A stretch of 64,000 bases of DNA, taken from assembly GCA_005784505.1 (NCBI GenBank), contig VCAZ01000039.1:1136001-1200000 (forward strand), read 5' to 3'. Made by a program: the position numbers and the translations under genes. This document shows positions 38,000-50,149 of the stretch, piece after piece. Positions within the stretch are counted from its first letter, which is position 1. Each line of letters opens with the position of its first letter. The notes under the pieces are model-generated. The model worked only from the letters and a program-made list of their open reading frames with translations. It searched no databases and was not told the DNA's origin. The DNA comes from Bagarius yarrelli. Taxonomy: Eukaryota > Chordata > Actinopteri > Siluriformes > Sisoridae.

Positions 38000-38450
38000 T
38001 TAAACCAGTCTGGTCATTGTTTTTTGATCTCTTTCATCAACAAGGTGTTTTAGATGCAGACGGAATGCATATAATCTTTTTCCAACGTGGATCTGTGTGA
38101 ATTCCTAGTAGATCCCAGTAGTTTCTAAAATACTTTAACCAGCCCATCTTCTACCAACATACTGTATACGCTGCAATCAAAGTCACTGAGATCCAAAGTT
38201 TGATGTGTGCAACTCAAGCTTTTGACCTGTATCCGCATGTTTCTTTGCGCTGGTGCAGCAGTACTGGCGGTACGATGGCTGCCTAAATGTACCGATGTAG
38301 GGGTAAAAGGGGCATCTGATTTATTAGTAGTAACAGTTCAGAATTGGTGCGGAAGGGGTCCTAACACCATTATAGGGCCATAGGGCCAAAAATTGATAGC
38401 AGGGCCCTTGTGCCGGTGTACCAGAAAGTTGTTCCTAATAAAGTGGACAC
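38000..38450 (-). mobile_element. Tc1/mariner-like relic, 5' part, minus orientation, interrupted
   Basis: On the minus strand this is the mirror of 37337-37690. It ends (plus strand) GTTCCTAATAAAGTGGACAC at 38431-38450. It carries TCTTTCATCAACAAGGTGTT, CAGTAGTTTCTAAAATACTT and CAAAGTCACTGAGATCCAAA. A CAGGGG-type arm (38296-38415) interrupts it. Confidence 0.55.
38296..38415 (-). repeat. CAGGGG-type inverted-repeat element, second arm
   Basis: Reverse complement of the 37703 arm: GATTTATTAGTAGTAACAGT, then TTATAGGGCCATAGGGCCAA and GATAGCAGGGCCCTTG. Confidence 0.55.
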
Positions 38451-38943
38451 TGAATTGATATTTTTAGTAGGGTTTGATGGTAGGACAGTGGTTATTACTC
38501 TACCTGTTTGATATTTTATTGTGATTGTAAAATGTATTATTGGATGTCCAAGAAATGAGATTTTAAAAAAAAACTTTCATGTAGATGCATATTTTATATT
38601 TTTATATGTTTATTTTATTCTTTTTATTGTTAAATGTTTTATATTAATTATATATACGATTTTATATATATGTAGGATTTAAAAAAAGGGGGAAACTATA
38701 CACCCTTATGCCTTTGTAGATTTCATGTAAATAATAATTGCAGTAGGCACCGGTAGGCATGTTTAAACACAGCGAGAGTTTTTAACTGAACAATCAGCGC
38801 TGTAAAGCGTTTATCGGACACGCTCCAAGTTTATCCAGTTATGTAGCCATTCTTTCAGCACAGTGTGTAGAAATTAGAACTACAAGAGTCACTGTAATGC
38901 TTCAAAAGTGACGTCTGTCTGTGCAAGTTAACTCAACTCAATA

Positions 38944-39080
38944 GGCAGGGGGTGCCGCTTTAGGGGGCCCCCAGAGATCTATTTTATTAGTAGTAACTGT
39001 GTGGAATGGCTGTGATAGAGGGCCCAACCTCATTTTCTTTCATATGGCAATTCCAGAATTGCTATCAGCGCCCCTGCCAA
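38944..39080 (-). repeat. CAGGGG-type inverted-repeat element, third arm
   Basis: The best-preserved partner of the left arm: TTAGGGGGCCCCCAGAGATC, TATTTTATTAGTAGTAACTG and GGGCCCAACCTCATTTTCTT, ending TATCAGCGCCCCTG. Confidence 0.6.
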
Positions 39081-39329
39081 TCGGTGTTCAATAAACACTC
39101 AGTTCAGCAGTGAAGGTTATTTCAATGTTACATACTGTTGCTTAAGGCTATGCTTCTCAAAGTGGTGTCTATGTATAGCTCAAAAGGTTATTTTAATTAT
39201 TATTTATTCGTCACATGTCTAAGGCTAACACTTTTAACTAAAATCTATGAACTGTTGAAACTAGTATAAATAATCTTAGTTTCATTTGAAAAGCAGGAGG
39301 TGTCGATTGTGCTATTTTTTTTTCCATTC

Positions 39330-39480
39330 AGCCATTCATTCATTTTCTGTATTGATTATTCTACAAAGTCACCAAAAATCTGGGACTATTTTAGGGGATA
39401 TGGAAAACGAGAAAGGGACATATTGGACAGGGTGCCCACTCAGTACAGGGCACAATCGCACACACACTCACAGCTGAACA
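39330..39480 (+). repeat. Interspersed fish repeat, 'CCATTCATTCATTTTCTG' type
   Basis: Starts CCATTCATTCATTTTCTGTA and ends CAGGGCACAATCGCACACAC then ACTCACAG. A longer member of the same family is at 46276-46570. Confidence 0.6.
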
Positions 39481-40234
39481 TTTGGAAAAGAGGGTTGTAC
39501 TTTTGTCTATAAAAAAAAGAAAGAAATCTGTCCTGGGATTGTTGGAAAGTGGTCTTTAAGTGACTGGAATGTTGGAGATTCCTAGTTTTGGGATGGAAGA
39601 TTGAATTAAAACTCTAAACTTGCTCTTGCAATCCTCTAACTGTAGAATTGAGCACTGCAATTTTTGGCATGTATGCACAGTTTTCCAACCAGCACACTGG
39701 GATACATTCTTGCTTTTATACGTCACCACAGACCAAAGTTTGGTGTTATGTTGTTACCGCGGTTTGGATGAAGCTTATCTGTAAGGATGGAGGATGAATC
39801 TCTCTGTCTCGACCTCGGAGCTGTTCCCATAACCCGTGCGCTCTGTCGCAATACCAGCGCGCACATTAAGCGAGAGCAGGATGTGGGAGCCTCCTCCACT
39901 CCCAAACAGTGGGAACAATTCACTTGGCATATAAAGCATTTACTGCCTACTTGCCAAGATCAACATGTATTAGTGAATTCAGATTAAGGTGACGCAGTGG
40001 TTTAAACGAAAACATGTGGTTGCGCATGGGGGGAAAAAAAGATCGGGGTTTATTCTGAAGTTTAATTAGTTTAGACCGCTATTTATTAATTAATAAGTCA
40101 GTTAATTTCTTTGTTGTTTGATTAACTTTTATGTTTAACCTTATTTCTATTCTTTCTTAAATTATATATAACGCGCAACCCAGATCTATTTATTATGAAT
40201 TAAAAAAAAAGACATGAGGACAAAACACACTTAC

Positions 40235-41449
40235 TGTTACAATAGCCTTGGCCTCGCATTCTGCCCCCGACCCCTGAATTACGCTGTCCAGGACTTGGAC
40301 TTCTCCGTTTGGTCCGTTGGAACAGTTTCTGCGTCCCTGCCGAATAGTCTCCTCGATCTCCGAGACCCGAAACGCGCACAGCGCCGACTTCCGGTTCGAC
40401 TTGGCAAACACTCCAAACAGGTACGGTTCGGCAACCGGTTGACCCTGGACATCTATGTCCGCAGGAAATATCGACACAAGTCGGTTGTAGATGTTGCCGC
40501 TTGCTCCGCACTGGAGCCCCATTTGGATGTAAGATTCGGTGAGTTTGCGGCCCTCGGAGGCTGGACGGCGCGGTGTGTCCGTGTCCAGGCAGATGCGCGC
40601 CAGGATGCTGTTAGGCTGACTCTCCTTAAAACCGCTGTTAGCGTTGTTGTTCATGGCGATGTACGAGTAGCTCTTTTGCGCAAAGACGCGCACGAAGCTG
40701 AGCTTGTGCTTAGGCTTGACCTCCTGTTTGATTTTAAACACGTTGTCCTCGGACGGGTTAATATCGTAGGTAAAAAGGCGCGACAGGTCCTTGGTGTTCA
40801 GTGAGCGGATCGCGATCTCGGGTGTGTTCTCAAAGCGCAGGTCCTCTTTGCTGTGGTTCTTTGGGAAGTAATCAGTGCCCAGGCCCGTGTAAGTGGCGGC
40901 CACCAGCAGACGTGGGATACCGCCCTGGCTTCGAAACACTAGTCCCGCGGTACTTGCGTTCGGGTGGTTGGCCACGACGTTGAGCATGCTTGGGAAGACG
41001 GTGTCGTTGGGCATTGGGAACTCCACGGCGATCTGAGACACGTTGTCCATCTTGCGCAGTTCGCAAAAGCCCTGGTACACCGAGCCGCACGTTACCAGAA
41101 CGCCTTGCTCGCGGTCCAGCGCCAGCAGTTTGTTGTGGTTGTCCGTGAGGGATTTGGTGTATTCACACGGCGCCTGTGGAAGCTGCGGCGCATGGCACAG
41201 CACGTTATCCCGGACCGGTCCTGTACTGTTTGACACCTCTGTAGCCAGTGTGCCATTAAGTTGATAGATCGCGTTTACTGAGGCCAGGTAGACCCGGCGT
41301 GACACCGCGTCCACAACAAAGTTATTAGTCTCGCTCGGGGACGTGAACGTGTGCTGGATATGGAGCGCGCAGACGCCGCGCGATGCCAGCAAGACAGCGA
41401 CCAAAAGCGCGCGAGTCATGATCGTGAGGCTCTCCGTGGAAAGAGCCAT
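40235..41449 (-). CDS. plxnd1: Plexin D1, coding exon 1: signal peptide and most of the sema domain
   Basis: The exon encodes residues 1-405. The start is ATG at 41449 in a strong context (A at -3, G at +4). A second in-frame ATG at residue 11 (41419) sits directly before the hydrophobic core (RALLVAVLLASRGVCA) and could also serve, so the signal peptide probably ends near residue 28. From about residue 30 the chain is sema beta-propeller: N-terminal strand with NNFVVDAVSRRVYLASVNAIYQL, then CHAPQLPQAPCEYTK, CGSVYQGFCEL, FPSMLNVVANHPNAS, FENTPEIAIRSLNTKDLSRL, and KLTESYIQMGLQC near the end. Several N-glycosylation sequons (NGT, NST, NVS, NDT, NAS, NHS) fit an ectodomain. The exon ends at GTAACA with donor GTAAGT, phase 0; the open frame beyond 40235 is intron. 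It is markedly more GC-rich than its surroundings. One huge first coding exon covering most of sema is usual in plexins. Confidence 0.95.
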
Positions 41450-41529
41450 TCTTCCTTCTGGCCGGCTTCTGCGGCTTCTGAACGGAGAGGAGCATTGAGT
41501 AAGGAGAAAAAGAAAGACGGCGCTTGAAG

Positions 41530-41563
<34 letters not shown>

Positions 41564-41642
41564 TCAACTATCCGGGAGGAAAAGCCGTTTCCTGCCGAGC
41601 GCCCAAACACGGAGTGACGCGATAAGGAGTCGCGCTTCCTTT

Positions 41643-41673
<31 letters not shown>

Positions 41674-41700
41674 GGGGGGCTGAGCGCAGCAGAACTAATC
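41450..41700 (-). promoter_or_regulatory. plxnd1: Putative plxnd1 5' UTR and promoter-proximal region, with an overlapping upstream ORF
   Basis: This is the DNA just upstream of the plxnd1 start. The transcription start cannot be read from sequence. I see no TATA box; 41450-41640 is fairly GC-rich, with several CpGs. In transcript sense there is a CU-rich tract (41643-41672) and then a GA-rich tract (41532-41565), about 77 nt apart and largely complementary. A true ATG at 41495 opens a 56-codon reading frame that ends at 41325, out of frame with and overlapping the main start. Its context is weak (T at -3, C at +4). If transcribed, it would lower translation by leaky scanning. Confidence 0.4.
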
Positions 41701-42394
41701 CAGCACACCCCTTTCACACACACACTCGTTCACACACCCAGATCTGCTCATCACACTATTTTACCAAATCCATCGCATCTGACAGCTCACGAAGCAACTT
41801 TAACGCGAAAATTAACACCGAAACCCAAAACGTCACGTGACATGGAAAAACTTTAGCACAGGTTTTTTTTTATAAGCCTATTACTTTTATCAGTGTACTA
41901 AAAGTAATAAAATACTGTGCGTATTAGAATAATGTGCATTCAAATAATTTTACTGGAGCAATTCAATACTAAAGCATTTTTAAAAAAAATTTTACACACA
42001 TATACACACACTATAGACACAGCATGATTAAAATCTACATCTTAACATCTACAGATAAACTGCTCGGTAGATGGAAGATTTAAGAGCAAAAGTCTCCATG
42101 ATGCAAATATACATCTACATATTTGCGCGTTTAAATTCCATTTCCAAAGAGCTGTTATCACTGAGCCCCGAAATGACCCCTCGGCTGCTTTAGGTGATAT
42201 AATAAGATGTATATAAGCTCTTTAAAACATCATACACTGTATTAGTGATTAAAATAATCTTCATCCTTAGAACAGAGGGTTTTTTTTAAAATCTGAACAC
42301 TTACGCCACTGACTTAAGGGAATCCCCAGATCACAGTGGGGTGTCCCAATTGTTCACAACCATAAATAAATGCTCGTAGTCCTCTACCTACCTA

Positions 42395-42407
42395 TCTACC
42401 TACCTAT

Positions 42408-42475
<68 letters not shown>

Positions 42476-42501
42476 AGTAATACTATATATTCTCGTCTAT
42501 C

Positions 42502-42591
<90 letters not shown>

Positions 42592-42761
42592 GTAGTAATA
42601 CTATATATTCTCATCTATCTATCTATCTGTCTGTTTTTTTTTCTTTCTTTCCTTCTTTGTACCTATCTTCCTTTCTGTTTGTCTGTCTGTCTATCTATCC
42701 TTCCTTCCTTCCTTCCTTCCATCCATCCATCCATCCATCCATCCATCTATCCATCTTTCCT

Positions 42762-42828
<67 letters not shown>

Positions 42829-42850
42829 GTAGTAATACTATATATTCTCG

Positions 42851-42941
<91 letters not shown>

Positions 42942-43065
42942 GTCTGTTTTTTTTTCTTTCTTTCTTTCTTTGTACCTATCTTCCTTTCTGTTTGTCTGTC
43001 TGTCTATCTATCCTTCCTTCCTTCCTTCCTTCCTTCCATCCTTCCATCCATCCATCCATCTATCC

Positions 43066-43159
<94 letters not shown>

Positions 43160-43160
43160 T
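42395..43160. repeat. (TCTA)n array with higher-order structure
   Basis: Long (TATC)n runs are separated three times by the same spacer, GTAGTAATACTATATATTCT (near 42475, 42591 and 42829). Two further copies of a block of about 100 bp (TTTTTTTTTCTTTC..., TGTACCTATCTTCCTTTCTG, then CCTTCC and CCATCCATCC) lie near 42635 and 42950. A unit of roughly 330 bp has thus been duplicated in tandem. Confidence 0.9.
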
Positions 43161-43299
43161 TTCTTTCTTTTTTGCAGGTAGTCACTCGCCTACAGGGTCA
43201 CACTGGACGCACATACGCCCCACTAACGACCGTTAAACTGCCACCAGATGGATACAAGCCGGCGGACCTTTTTCCGGTGCTTATCCGTGTATAAAGCTA

Positions 43300-43305
43300 C
43301 GTGGT

Positions 43306-43377
<72 letters not shown>

Positions 43378-43560
43378 TTAATAGTAGTATGTTCTCGTTT
43401 ATTAATATTTAAACAGAACAAATGGTCACTTTAAAGAGAGGAGAACTCTTAACACGAGTTTATGGGTTTCTGTTCTGAGGGCGATATATGATATCCATAA
43501 AAACATATATAATCGCTCTCTCTATCTCTCTCACTCTCTCTCTCTCTCTCACTCTCTATT
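43300..43560. repeat. (TG)n(GA)n and nearby (CT)n microsatellites
   Basis: (TG)n at about 43301-43330, (GA)n to 43372, then unique DNA and a CT tract at 43517-43557. Confidence 0.9.
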
Positions 43561-43881
43561 TATTTATCGAAATTGATGTGTAAATGTAACAGTCATTCGA
43601 ATAACACCTGTACTAGCACATCTGGCAGAAATCTGGAACGCCGAAGCTTAAGATTTATATTATTATTTTTTTATATTGAAATGTCTAAGATGTATTAATT
43701 TATATTTATATCTAAAATTTATATCTAAAATGTAAAATGTCGCCCCTGTCAGTGTAAGTTTTGTTTTTAGCAGGAACTGAGACATACGTCAACACGTGCT
43801 ATTATTTGAGCTGATAAGCCCGCGCAATTTGTTTTTGGTAAACAGCCAAGCGTGAGGCAGGAAAACGCGTCGTGACACTGA

Positions 43882-43916
<35 letters not shown>

Positions 43917-44310
43917 CATTTTTGGGGGAAATACTACCCAAAACATTTTCCAAACATTGTGGGACGTTTTTAGGGTTAAATGTAGTCGACATTCGGCATT
44001 TTTAGCTTTTAGCTAATACGATACCTTCTTAAAAAAAGAACTAGTTAACTATATATTCTTTAATTAGTTGGTTGGTTAGGACAACTAACCTATTTTGTAT
44101 CTTTAAATTCTTTTACCTGCAAATCTTTAAAACTTTTCTAACAAAACTTTTTAAACCAAACTTTTTCTTTTTTTATATACCGCCAGATAAAAAAAGACAC
44201 AAATATCCCAATTTTTCAATAATAAATAATAAAAAAATGTTTTTCTCAGTTAAAATTTGAAAAAAAAAAGACCAACCTATTAACTGTTCCGTGAGATTTT
44301 TCTCAAAAAA

Positions 44311-44479
44311 TATACATTTACACCTCCTTATCCAGAGCGACTTACATTTCAACTAAGCAATAAAGGGTTAAGGGCCTTGATCAGAGGGCCCAGTGGTGGT
44401 AACTCGGTGGTGCTGTGAATCCAACCCACAATTTTTCTGGTTAGCAGTCCAATACCTTAACCACTGCGCTACCACTTCC
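44311..44479 (-). repeat. SINE family B, minus orientation
   Basis: Reverse complement of the family: TATCCAGAGCGACTTACATT (tail), GGGTTAAGGGCCTTGATCAG, GGTTAGCAGTCCAATACCTT and AACCACTGCGCTACCACTTC (head). Confidence 0.75.
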
Positions 44480-45352
44480 CATTTAAATAATAAAATTGTT
44501 GATAAGCAACAAATAACGGAAATCTGCGGTGATTTAAAGGCTATTTTTTTACTTAGCCGACTGCCTTTCGCATGAATGTTATCTTAAAAACTTCACTGAT
44601 TGGGATGATTGAGTAGCACTGATATCTGCTGCTGCTGCTGCTTAGATTAGACTTATTGTACGTTAAACAACAGCATCGCACTAAAAAAGTTGTTACATAA
44701 ACCACAGACTCGTTTTAAAAATGTTCTGCAGGTTTGGATGAGGACCACACCACAAAAAAACTTGCAAAAAAAATTGGAGAAATGAAACAGCAGCTGTAAG
44801 CAACCACAATTTTCTGCAAGATTTCCTCTGCAAATGAGCCAGGAAAAGTGGCAAAAGGAAATGCCCTCCCTGACCTCCAATTTCCTTTGACACCTCGACA
44901 CAGAATCTAAGGAAAACAGGTTTAAAATCCATGTTATGCTTCGTTATGTTGACCTATGTCAAGAAATCCCTTGTGATGTAGATATACACACATACACACT
45001 ATTGGAAAGCAAACAAAAACAAAAAAAAAAAAAAAAAACACACACACCGAGTGGTAGCTCTTTTTTTTGCACAATGTGTATTATGCCCCCTTTAAGAATG
45101 TTACTATAAACGGAGGCAATTCTAAACCTGTCACATGCTGGAAACAATGCTGTCATACTAAAAGAGTGAAGCTGTTTGTGTTGCTCAATGTTTTCCAAAT
45201 CCCACACAGCACATTAAGCTATTTTTAATTCTGTAACACACCTTACGTTGCTTAAGTTTAATAAAAATATATAGATTTATCTTGATTTATCATCTATATT
45301 TCTTTTAGTTTGTACCATAGTCACGTTTCGATATAGCCAGGAAGTGTACAAT

Positions 45353-45384
<32 letters not shown>

Positions 45385-46146
45385 AAGTGAAGAAAATGTC
45401 GTAAGCCTAACACATAGTCATAATATTATAAATATCAAGCCTTATATGTATATTTATACTTAGACTTTTCTCTTAATAATGAAAACAATTCCTGCTACAA
45501 AAAATTATTCAGAAACCCTGCTTGAACCTACATTTCTCAAAAAAACACACAGATGGAGGCAACGTCACAAAGAGAGGTGTGGCCCTACACCCACAACCTG
45601 TTTCCTCCCAGATAAGCACTTATTATAAACATTAAGCATGTAATGACAAATTTATAAAGAATTTATTTTTCTAGCCATAATAATTACATTTTTCTGTCCA
45701 ACTTCTGTTATCTTTACTCGTTACATCAGCGACAGATCATTTACATTTCGGAAATGTTTTACATTACTAATTAGCATTTCGTTCCAAACCAGACCCAATG
45801 ATAGTGTACGGCAAGCAAATATTTACCTACACAAATAAGACAAAACACAGAAACACAAAATAAGGTAAACGCTTACCAAGTGAAAAGAAATGGCAATTAT
45901 TTCTCTATGGTTAATTAGAAAAACCCAGCTCAGCTGGAAATCATAGAATCTGGCAACGATCCAGTGTGAGTGAACTTTATTTATCACCCTGCTGACTGAG
46001 GTTGGGGATTCTGCTATTCTTCTTTTTTAAATGATAAATGTTGCCCAGAAATGTGTGTAAATTTGTTTCACATAGATTATTTTTACATTTAAAAAAAACT
46101 AAGAAAGGAACTAGAGCAAAATAAACTTTTAATGAAGTATTATAAA

Positions 46147-46147
<1 letters not shown>

Positions 46148-46214
<67 letters not shown>

Positions 46215-46240
46215 GTCTATGTCTGTCTGTCTGTCTGTCC

Positions 46241-46275
<35 letters not shown>
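46148..46275. repeat. (ATCT)n/(GTCT)n microsatellite
   Basis: Tetranucleotide tract, ATCT then GTCT, directly abutting a dispersed repeat on the right, as if it grew from that repeat's end. Confidence 0.9.
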
Positions 46276-46570
46276 ATTTTCTGTATTTATCCTACACAGG
46301 GAAAACTGGAGGCTATCCAAAGGGGCACGATGCAGGGGACTGGACGATGTGTGCCAACCTATTACAGGACACAATCACACAACAACTGAGTCTTTACAGA
46401 TAAGTTAGAGATGCCAATCAACATACTGACACAGTTCAGGGACTGGGGAAGAAAACTTGAGTACCTAGAAGAAACCCCTGTAGCACAGGAAGACCATGCA
46501 AACTCACAGCGACCATGTACACACAGCGAGGACAGGGGAAGTAAATCCCAAACCCCAGAGGTGTGAGAAA
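46276..46570 (+). repeat. Interspersed fish repeat, long member
   Basis: Contains TTTTCTGTATTTATCCTACA, AGGACACAATCACACAACAA, GAAGAAACCCCTGTAGCACA and GACCATGCAAACTCACAGCG, ending CCCCAGAGGTGTGAG. Same family as 39330-39480; widespread in fish genomes (from memory). Confidence 0.6.
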
Positions 46571-47208
46571 GACTAGCTAATGTTATTTTTATAGAAATGG
46601 TTTAAATAAAACTGTCGTTAGATGGGTACAGGGTTGAGTGGCGCCTTAGGGACGATAAGAAAAAGGAATAGTTAAACAGTGCCATCTGCTGGATAGACTG
46701 GAAAAAAAAAATAATTCCTATAGTATTGTAAAATAACTTTATTATAGAACATGTATTCAAATTTCCTGTGTGATGTTTTTAAACTTTACTGTAGTAAAAA
46801 TATTATAGTTTATTGCCACAATGAGGTAATCTGTTGTGGTAATTCTATTACACTTGTTATAGCAAGTATACTATATACTATAGTCAAATAAATGAACTAT
46901 TACATTAATGACTATAGCAAATGTTCCACAACTTAATTATACTGTATGTGTGCAACAACCTTACAGCACAAATCAGAGCGAAAGGTGCATCAATGCAACC
47001 CAAACGTTCAAACAACATAACAAATGTTATCATTAACCAAACAGTTCACTACAGTTCTTTCTATAGTTTAGTGTAAATATTAACCAAGTTTAAATACTAT
47101 AACACACTAAATCTTTTAGTAAATACTATAATATAATCCAGTTTAGCACAAACTTTCAGTTTATTCTAGTAACTTGTACAGTTTACTATAGTTTCTCACG
47201 TCACTGGG

Positions 47209-47769
47209 CTTTAGGATGTTATTCGTACTTGTTGAATGTTCTTATAATGTTGATGAAAAACATTCTTAGAACATCATTGTTACGTTGAGTAATATCGTTG
47301 TAATAATATTACTATGACTTTAACCCATCACTGCCATAAGGCTGGAGCAGCTAACATAAAAAATACCAAAGTATACTTTAGAATTTACTAGTAAAAGACA
47401 TAGTAAACTGTAGTATGGTATAGTATAGTAGAGCATAGTGTAGTATAGTATTGTATAGTGTAGTATAATGTAGTATATGAGAGCATTTACTCTATCTTTT
47501 AGCAGTGTACACTGCTGAAAGATGGAGTAAATGCTCTCATATACTACACTATACTACACTATACTACATTTTACTATGTCCTACTCTAGTAAATCCTAAA
47601 TTATACAATGGTATTTTTTCATGTGAGCTGCTCCAGCATTGTGGCTGTGATGGGTTAAAGTCACAGAAATATTTTTACAACAATACTACTTAACGTAACA
47701 ATGATGTTCTGAGAACGTTTTTTATCAACATTATAAGAACATTTAACAAGTACAAATAACATCCTAAAG
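47209..47769. repeat. Long inverted repeat (palindrome) of about 560 bp
   Basis: The centre is the perfect GCAGTGTACACTGC at 47502-47515. The left arm (47209-47508) and right arm (47509-47769) match as reverse complements along their whole length, with mismatches and indels in the TAGTATAGTA-rich part. The outermost matching bases are CTTTAGGATGTT (left) and AACATCCTAAAG (right). Probably a foldback/MITE-type element; no clear target duplication. Confidence 0.85.
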
Positions 47770-48204
47770 ACGTTTCAAGAACAATGTCCTAAGGAACGTT
47801 TTTTTTCTCAACGTTACATTATTTTAATAACGTTCTGTGCTAATATTTACACAACTTTTCAAGAACATTACTAAACGTTATGGGAATGTTCCCTGTTACC
47901 TGGTTTAAAGTCATAGTGTTAAGTTGCTGTTTGGACGTCTAGGCGTTTACTGGAGGCCATCATTCTTTACAAAGAGGATTCCATGCCATCTTACTGGCAA
48001 AATACAATACAGAAACTTTTTTTTTTAAATTAATGACATCCAGACAACATGTCAAATTGTCCAATGTTCTGGATTTCTCTTTATGACCCACAATCAGCAG
48101 GAGATCGTCTTCCTGAATTTGTATCTAATACACATGACTTTTATAACTTTTATTTGGCTTTTATTAAAGCAAATTAAAAATACAAACCTATATGGAGAAG
48201 ATTT

Positions 48205-48378
48205 AATTTCATAGTGGTTAAGGTGTTGGACTGATACCAGAAAGACTGGGGTTCGATTCCCAGCACCCCCAAGCCACCACTGTGGGCCCCTGAGCAAGGC
48301 TGCCCTTAACCACCAATTGCTCAGCTGTATAAAAAGAAATAGATGAATGTAAGTCGCTCAGTAAGGATGTCTGCCGAA
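48205..48378 (+). repeat. SINE family B, plus orientation
   Basis: Head with TAGTGGTTAAGGTGTTGGAC and GGGGTTCGATTCCCAGCACC (B box), body GGCCCCTGAGCAAGGCTGCC, tail AATGTAAGTCGCTCAG. Confidence 0.75.
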
Positions 48379-50149
48379 TAATTCACACTACAAGCAGAAT
48401 CTTAAGCTTTATCTTTATTTAAGGAAACTACAGAAATCGGGACGTTTTATTTTGAATTCTTTATTTTAAGATGATGCGCATATTTGTGGTTCCTTTATTT
48501 CTTATCAGACAGATTTACTTCTCACTATGGGATTGAATCTTCTTCATACCAGATGTTTTTTTTTCTTTGCTTCACCCTTTTCGTATAAAAGTTATGTGCA
48601 TTAGAAAGAGATAAAGTGTATTAGATCAGATTATATATTAAAAAAATGTTAATCCTTTTTATGAAATCGGATCTTTTTAATTAGTATGAACAACTGAATC
48701 GGTTCGATGCCGTGAAACTAATCAGTCCGTTATATTACAGTTTATTTTTTCAGTTTTTATTATTATGAACAAGCACTTCAGGGATCTCAGAGAGCAGAAA
48801 TGGATTCAATATCAAATACTTTGTATATATAAACATTTGTGTAAAAATACTGCTAATAAATATATTAACCCTTTCCACCGCTGCCTGATTAGATCACTTT
48901 TGAATAACTGAGCCGACAAACTTGCTTTGAGTGACATATGGCATCACAACAGGAATCCGTTTGGAATCATACCACACACTGACACACACATCTTTGTCTA
49001 GGCAGGAATGCTTTTTATTACAGGCATACAGACATCAGAAGGCACTGAAGTTGCTTGGCATCCACACCCACACCCACAGCCCCCCCCAAACACACACACA
49101 CACATACACACACTTCCACTTGTGCACACACACCTCCGACTGTTTCACACTTTTTTCAGGGTCAAGGTTAAACAATCTCGCAGTGTGGAGACCTCGAGTC
49201 TGTCCACCTGAGTCACCAAAGAGGAATCCAAAGATTTCTTTACTAGTTGATCAAATTAATTTTTCCCAATAACTAAATTTTTTTTTTGATTTTAATTGGA
49301 CACCTCATTTATTAGGTTAAAAATTGAACACTATAAAATACTTTTAAAAACAGTAAAAAAAAAATAATAATAATAAATGTACTTATCCTACATATATCCC
49401 ACAAATATTCAGGAAATAAAACGTTTTTCAGCAGTTGTGGTAATAACTGGAAAATGTTACTCATGTTATATGTTTTCACCATAAAATGTTTAAATAGCAG
49501 GACATTTCAGGAAAATTGCAGCTTTTGAAAAGCTAATATGGGTTTTCGAAGATAAATAAAATTAGCTAAGTGTGTTAAAGGTCTAAAAACCGAACAAAAA
49601 ATTGACGTGGCTTAATACCGGTGTAGTAACCGAACATAGAAGTGTACGTTTAATTAAGGAACAGTGTACAAATCTACATTCTGTCCAGTACAACATGCTA
49701 AAAACAGCTTTCTGATAATGTATAATATTCAGCGGAAATAAGAAATCCATTGATGACATATTTTTGCGCTCGTTCATTAACGTCAAGTCTTCGTGTGTGT
49801 TTAATTATTCATATATTATAAAATTCCCAGAAAATAGTAATAACCTTGCTAATAAAAACAATATGGAAGCACAGTCGGTACCACAATCATTATGTATGTC
49901 CATCAGTCCATTCAGGTTCCTCCTTTAGGGTTAAATCCAGTGTAGACTAACACAGAGTAGACTAACACTGCGAAACAAAGTGCATACACTCCTCCCTCAA
50001 AGGCAGCCAAAGAATTAAAAAAAATGATAATAATAATTTAGAGGGAAAACTTTTGAGTGCAATCCCGTGACCTGTCTCAGTATAACGACTTACTGAAATA
50101 TGCTACACAAACATTGACAGAAAACCAAAACTGTTCTAAATCAGAATAT

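Larger units (their letters stand above)
34250..40234. other. plxnd1 intron 1
   Basis: A 6-kb intron with (GGT)n and a minisatellite (35000-35215), a CTCTCACACTGAT minisatellite (35930-36275), nested DNA-transposon relics (37337-39080) and a dispersed repeat (39330-39480). First introns of plexins often carry enhancers, but nothing in the bases alone marks one here. Confidence 0.6.

Noticed and set aside
37703..39080. Complete hAT transposon
   Set aside because: No transposase frame and no convincing 8-bp target duplication; at most non-autonomous arms.
40214..40804. 196-codon open frame on the plus strand
   Set aside because: It is antisense to GC-rich plxnd1 exon 1, has no family resemblance and is explained as a shadow.
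41325..41610. Open frames apparently starting at 41610 and 41567 upstream of plxnd1
   Set aside because: Those first codons are GTG and TTG, not ATG. Only the ATG at 41495 is a plausible eukaryotic upstream start.
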